From contig CAJQQE010000053.1 in the NCBI GenBank assembly GCA_905480395.1, forward strand, positions 1 to 64,000: a stretch of DNA of 64,000 nucleotides, given 5' to 3'. The notes beneath the pieces were generated by a model. That model saw only the letters and a list, made by a program, of their open reading frames with translations. It made no database searches and had not been told where the DNA came from. The DNA is from an uncultured Phycisphaerales bacterium. GTDB taxonomy: Bacteria; Planctomycetota; Phycisphaerae; Phycisphaerales; SM1A02. Shown in pieces: positions 62,969-64,000 of the stretch. The position numbers and the translations under genes were made by a program. The first letter of the stretch is position 1. Each line of letters opens with the position of its first letter.

Positions 62969-63961
62969 TCAGCGAAGCCAACGACGCATCATCCCTCGAA
63001 TACCGCCCTGGTCGAGCTGGCTGACGGTCTTCCAATTTCGAACGGCCCACGGGAGCAATGCCGCTACTGAGAGAAGAAACCGCATCGGTATGATCCGGCG
63101 GTCCGGCAACGGCATTTCCAGTCTTCGAGCATCTCGTCCCACCAGAAGCCGGAGCCAGGTCGTCTCCACCGGGCTCAGTGGGCTCGGCTTCTGTGCCACG
63201 CCTTCGAAACTCGAGTTGGCCTGTTCAAACTGAACATCCGAAAAATCGGGCAGATCCAGATGAGCCCGGATCCGACCCATGACGCCGACGGGATCCTCCC
63301 GGACTTCTTCAAGTCTCACCATCATCAATGCATCCGGCCAACGCTTCGAAGAGCGAATCGCCTCTTGAAGCCCACGTCGGCAAACCAGACTCGCCAGCAT
63401 CGGATGATACAGGCGATGAAAGACCTTTTTGATCTCGGGAGATTTCCGATCGCCCTGATGCTTGTAGGAACGCAGGAAGGCTGCCGGTGACCGCAGCATC
63501 ACGATCACCCGAGCGTCAGGCATCGCCGCGAAGATTCGATCAAGATGCTGCAGGTGATGCGGCGTCTTCTCCACCCAGATGTGACGACCGGCTTTTTTCG
63601 CGATCGCGTCGCCGATCGCTTCGAAGACTTCCACCGGCTGACTTCCCACTGGCATGGCAAGGACTGCATCCGCCGCGGTCGCAGAAAGATCACGTCCATT
63701 TTCAGAAAGCCCCCCCGGATCGCCACGCGGGGTGAGTGCCTTCTTGCGAAGCAGCTCGGCGATTCGTGCGAGCTGCGTGGCATTGAGCCCGCCACCCTGG
63801 AGTGGCTCGACCCAGGCCCGACCCCAGAACAATGATTCTCCAAATGCGGCGATCCGTTGGTCAGCGTTCAGGGCCCGCATCATGGCGGTGGTTCCACCAC
63901 GGGGCATGCCGACGATCAGGCGGTGCGGGCTCGAATTTTGCGGTGCTTCGACCGAATTCAT
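62969..63961 (-). CDS. Sulfotransferase family protein
   Basis: A 330-residue PAPS-dependent sulfotransferase. The 5'-phosphosulfate-binding loop is RLIVGMPRGGTTAMMRAL near the N-terminus and the 3'-phosphate motif is VIVMLRSPAAFLRSYKH near residue 150, both intact. The EKTPHH segment is typical of bacterial members. The acceptor is unknown: such enzymes sulfate lipids, glycans or peptides. The ATG at 63961 lies within the window, but the frame is open to the window edge (GTG at 64000), so the true start could be further upstream. Confidence 0.82.
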   Translation of the reverse strand: MNSVEAPQNSSPHRLIVGMPRGGTTAMMRALNADQRIAAFGESLFWGRAWVEPLQGGGLNATQLARIAELLRKKALTPRGDPGGLSENGRDLSATAADAVLAMPVGSQPVEVFEAIGDAIAKKAGRHIWVEKTPHHLQHLDRIFAAMPDARVIVMLRSPAAFLRSYKHQGDRKSPEIKKVFHRLYHPMLASLVCRRGLQEAIRSSKRWPDALMMVRLEEVREDPVGVMGRIRAHLDLPDFSDVQFEQANSSFEGVAQKPSPLSPVETTWLRLLVGRDARRLEMPLPDRRIIPMRFLLSVAALLPWAVRNWKTVSQLDQGGIRGMMRRWLR

Positions 63962-64000
63962 TCGTCCATTGTCCGGCCACTTTGCCAAAGAGGCAACCAC

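Overview
The window looks like a chromosomal segment of a marine Planctomycete, most likely of the class Phycisphaerae. The evidence is a high-GC genome with PEP-CTERM-like secreted proteins, three secreted proteins ending in the double calcium-loop 'GC-type' dockerin module common in Phycisphaerales, a Verrucomicrobia/Planctomycetes-restricted Minf_1886 family gene, a fused SecDF, and a FlgI-like P-ring domain carried by a HEAT-repeat lipoprotein. This assignment is inference from gene content; no rRNA gene is present. Nearly all of the sequence is housekeeping or envelope genes, and no complete mobile element or CRISPR array was seen.

Layout. 1-2005: two tandem, duplicated PEP-CTERM-like secreted proteins on the minus strand, each with a copy of the same terminator, separated by a tRNA-like remnant and two hairpins. 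2006-3035: gene-poor, with a 34-bp tandem repeat and a possible micro membrane protein. 3036-9069: FlgI/HEAT lipoprotein and SMC. 9532-11514 (minus): HDAC-family deacetylase and isocitrate dehydrogenase. 11653-13673 (plus): overlapping FAD oxidoreductase and aldo/keto reductase. 13674-24020 (minus): a long operon read NUDIX hydrolase, degenerate site-2-protease-like protein, rhomboid, tgt, yajC, secDF, LysM/SecD-like protein, hypothetical. 24049-25859 (plus): mlaF and mlaD, closed by a bidirectional terminator. 26137-30023 (minus): OmpA lipoprotein, prepilin peptidase, xseB, xseA. 30071-33971 (plus): recG and polX. 34015-38597 (minus): a four-gene cassette (CsgG/PEGA protein, COG3014 lipoprotein, YcfL-like lipoprotein, LpoB-like lipoprotein). 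38780-44626: ffh, AI-2E family permease, Minf_1886 protein, amidohydrolase, second OmpA lipoprotein. 45060-52370 (plus): three large secreted dockerin/cysteine-rich proteins, the last two being recent tandem paralogues. 52510-55683: mlaE, a transglutaminase-like secreted protein and a secreted hypothetical protein. 55858-62477 (minus): the ImuA-ImuB-DnaE2 mutagenesis cassette. 62969-63961: a sulfotransferase.

How the genes work together. Much of the window serves the envelope: Sec translocation (SecDF, YajC) with membrane proteolysis (rhomboid, M50-like) in one operon, a Mla-type lipid transporter split between two loci 27 kb apart, a lipoprotein set resembling the LpoB activator locus of Gammaproteobacteria, two OmpA-type peptidoglycan-binding lipoproteins, and abundant secreted proteins. 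A second theme is DNA repair: SMC, RecG, exonuclease VII, PolX and the inducible translesion cassette.

The observations most worth following are the LysM protein that carries a SecD P1-head-like domain directly downstream of SecDF, the pseudoprotease and rhomboid that share a C-terminal module, the split Mla system, the CsgG/COG3014/YcfL/LpoB cassette, the tandem dockerin paralogues with a near-identical 5' segment, and the 413-bp out-of-frame overlap of imuA and imuB. I did not find a clearly unprecedented defence or mobile system here.
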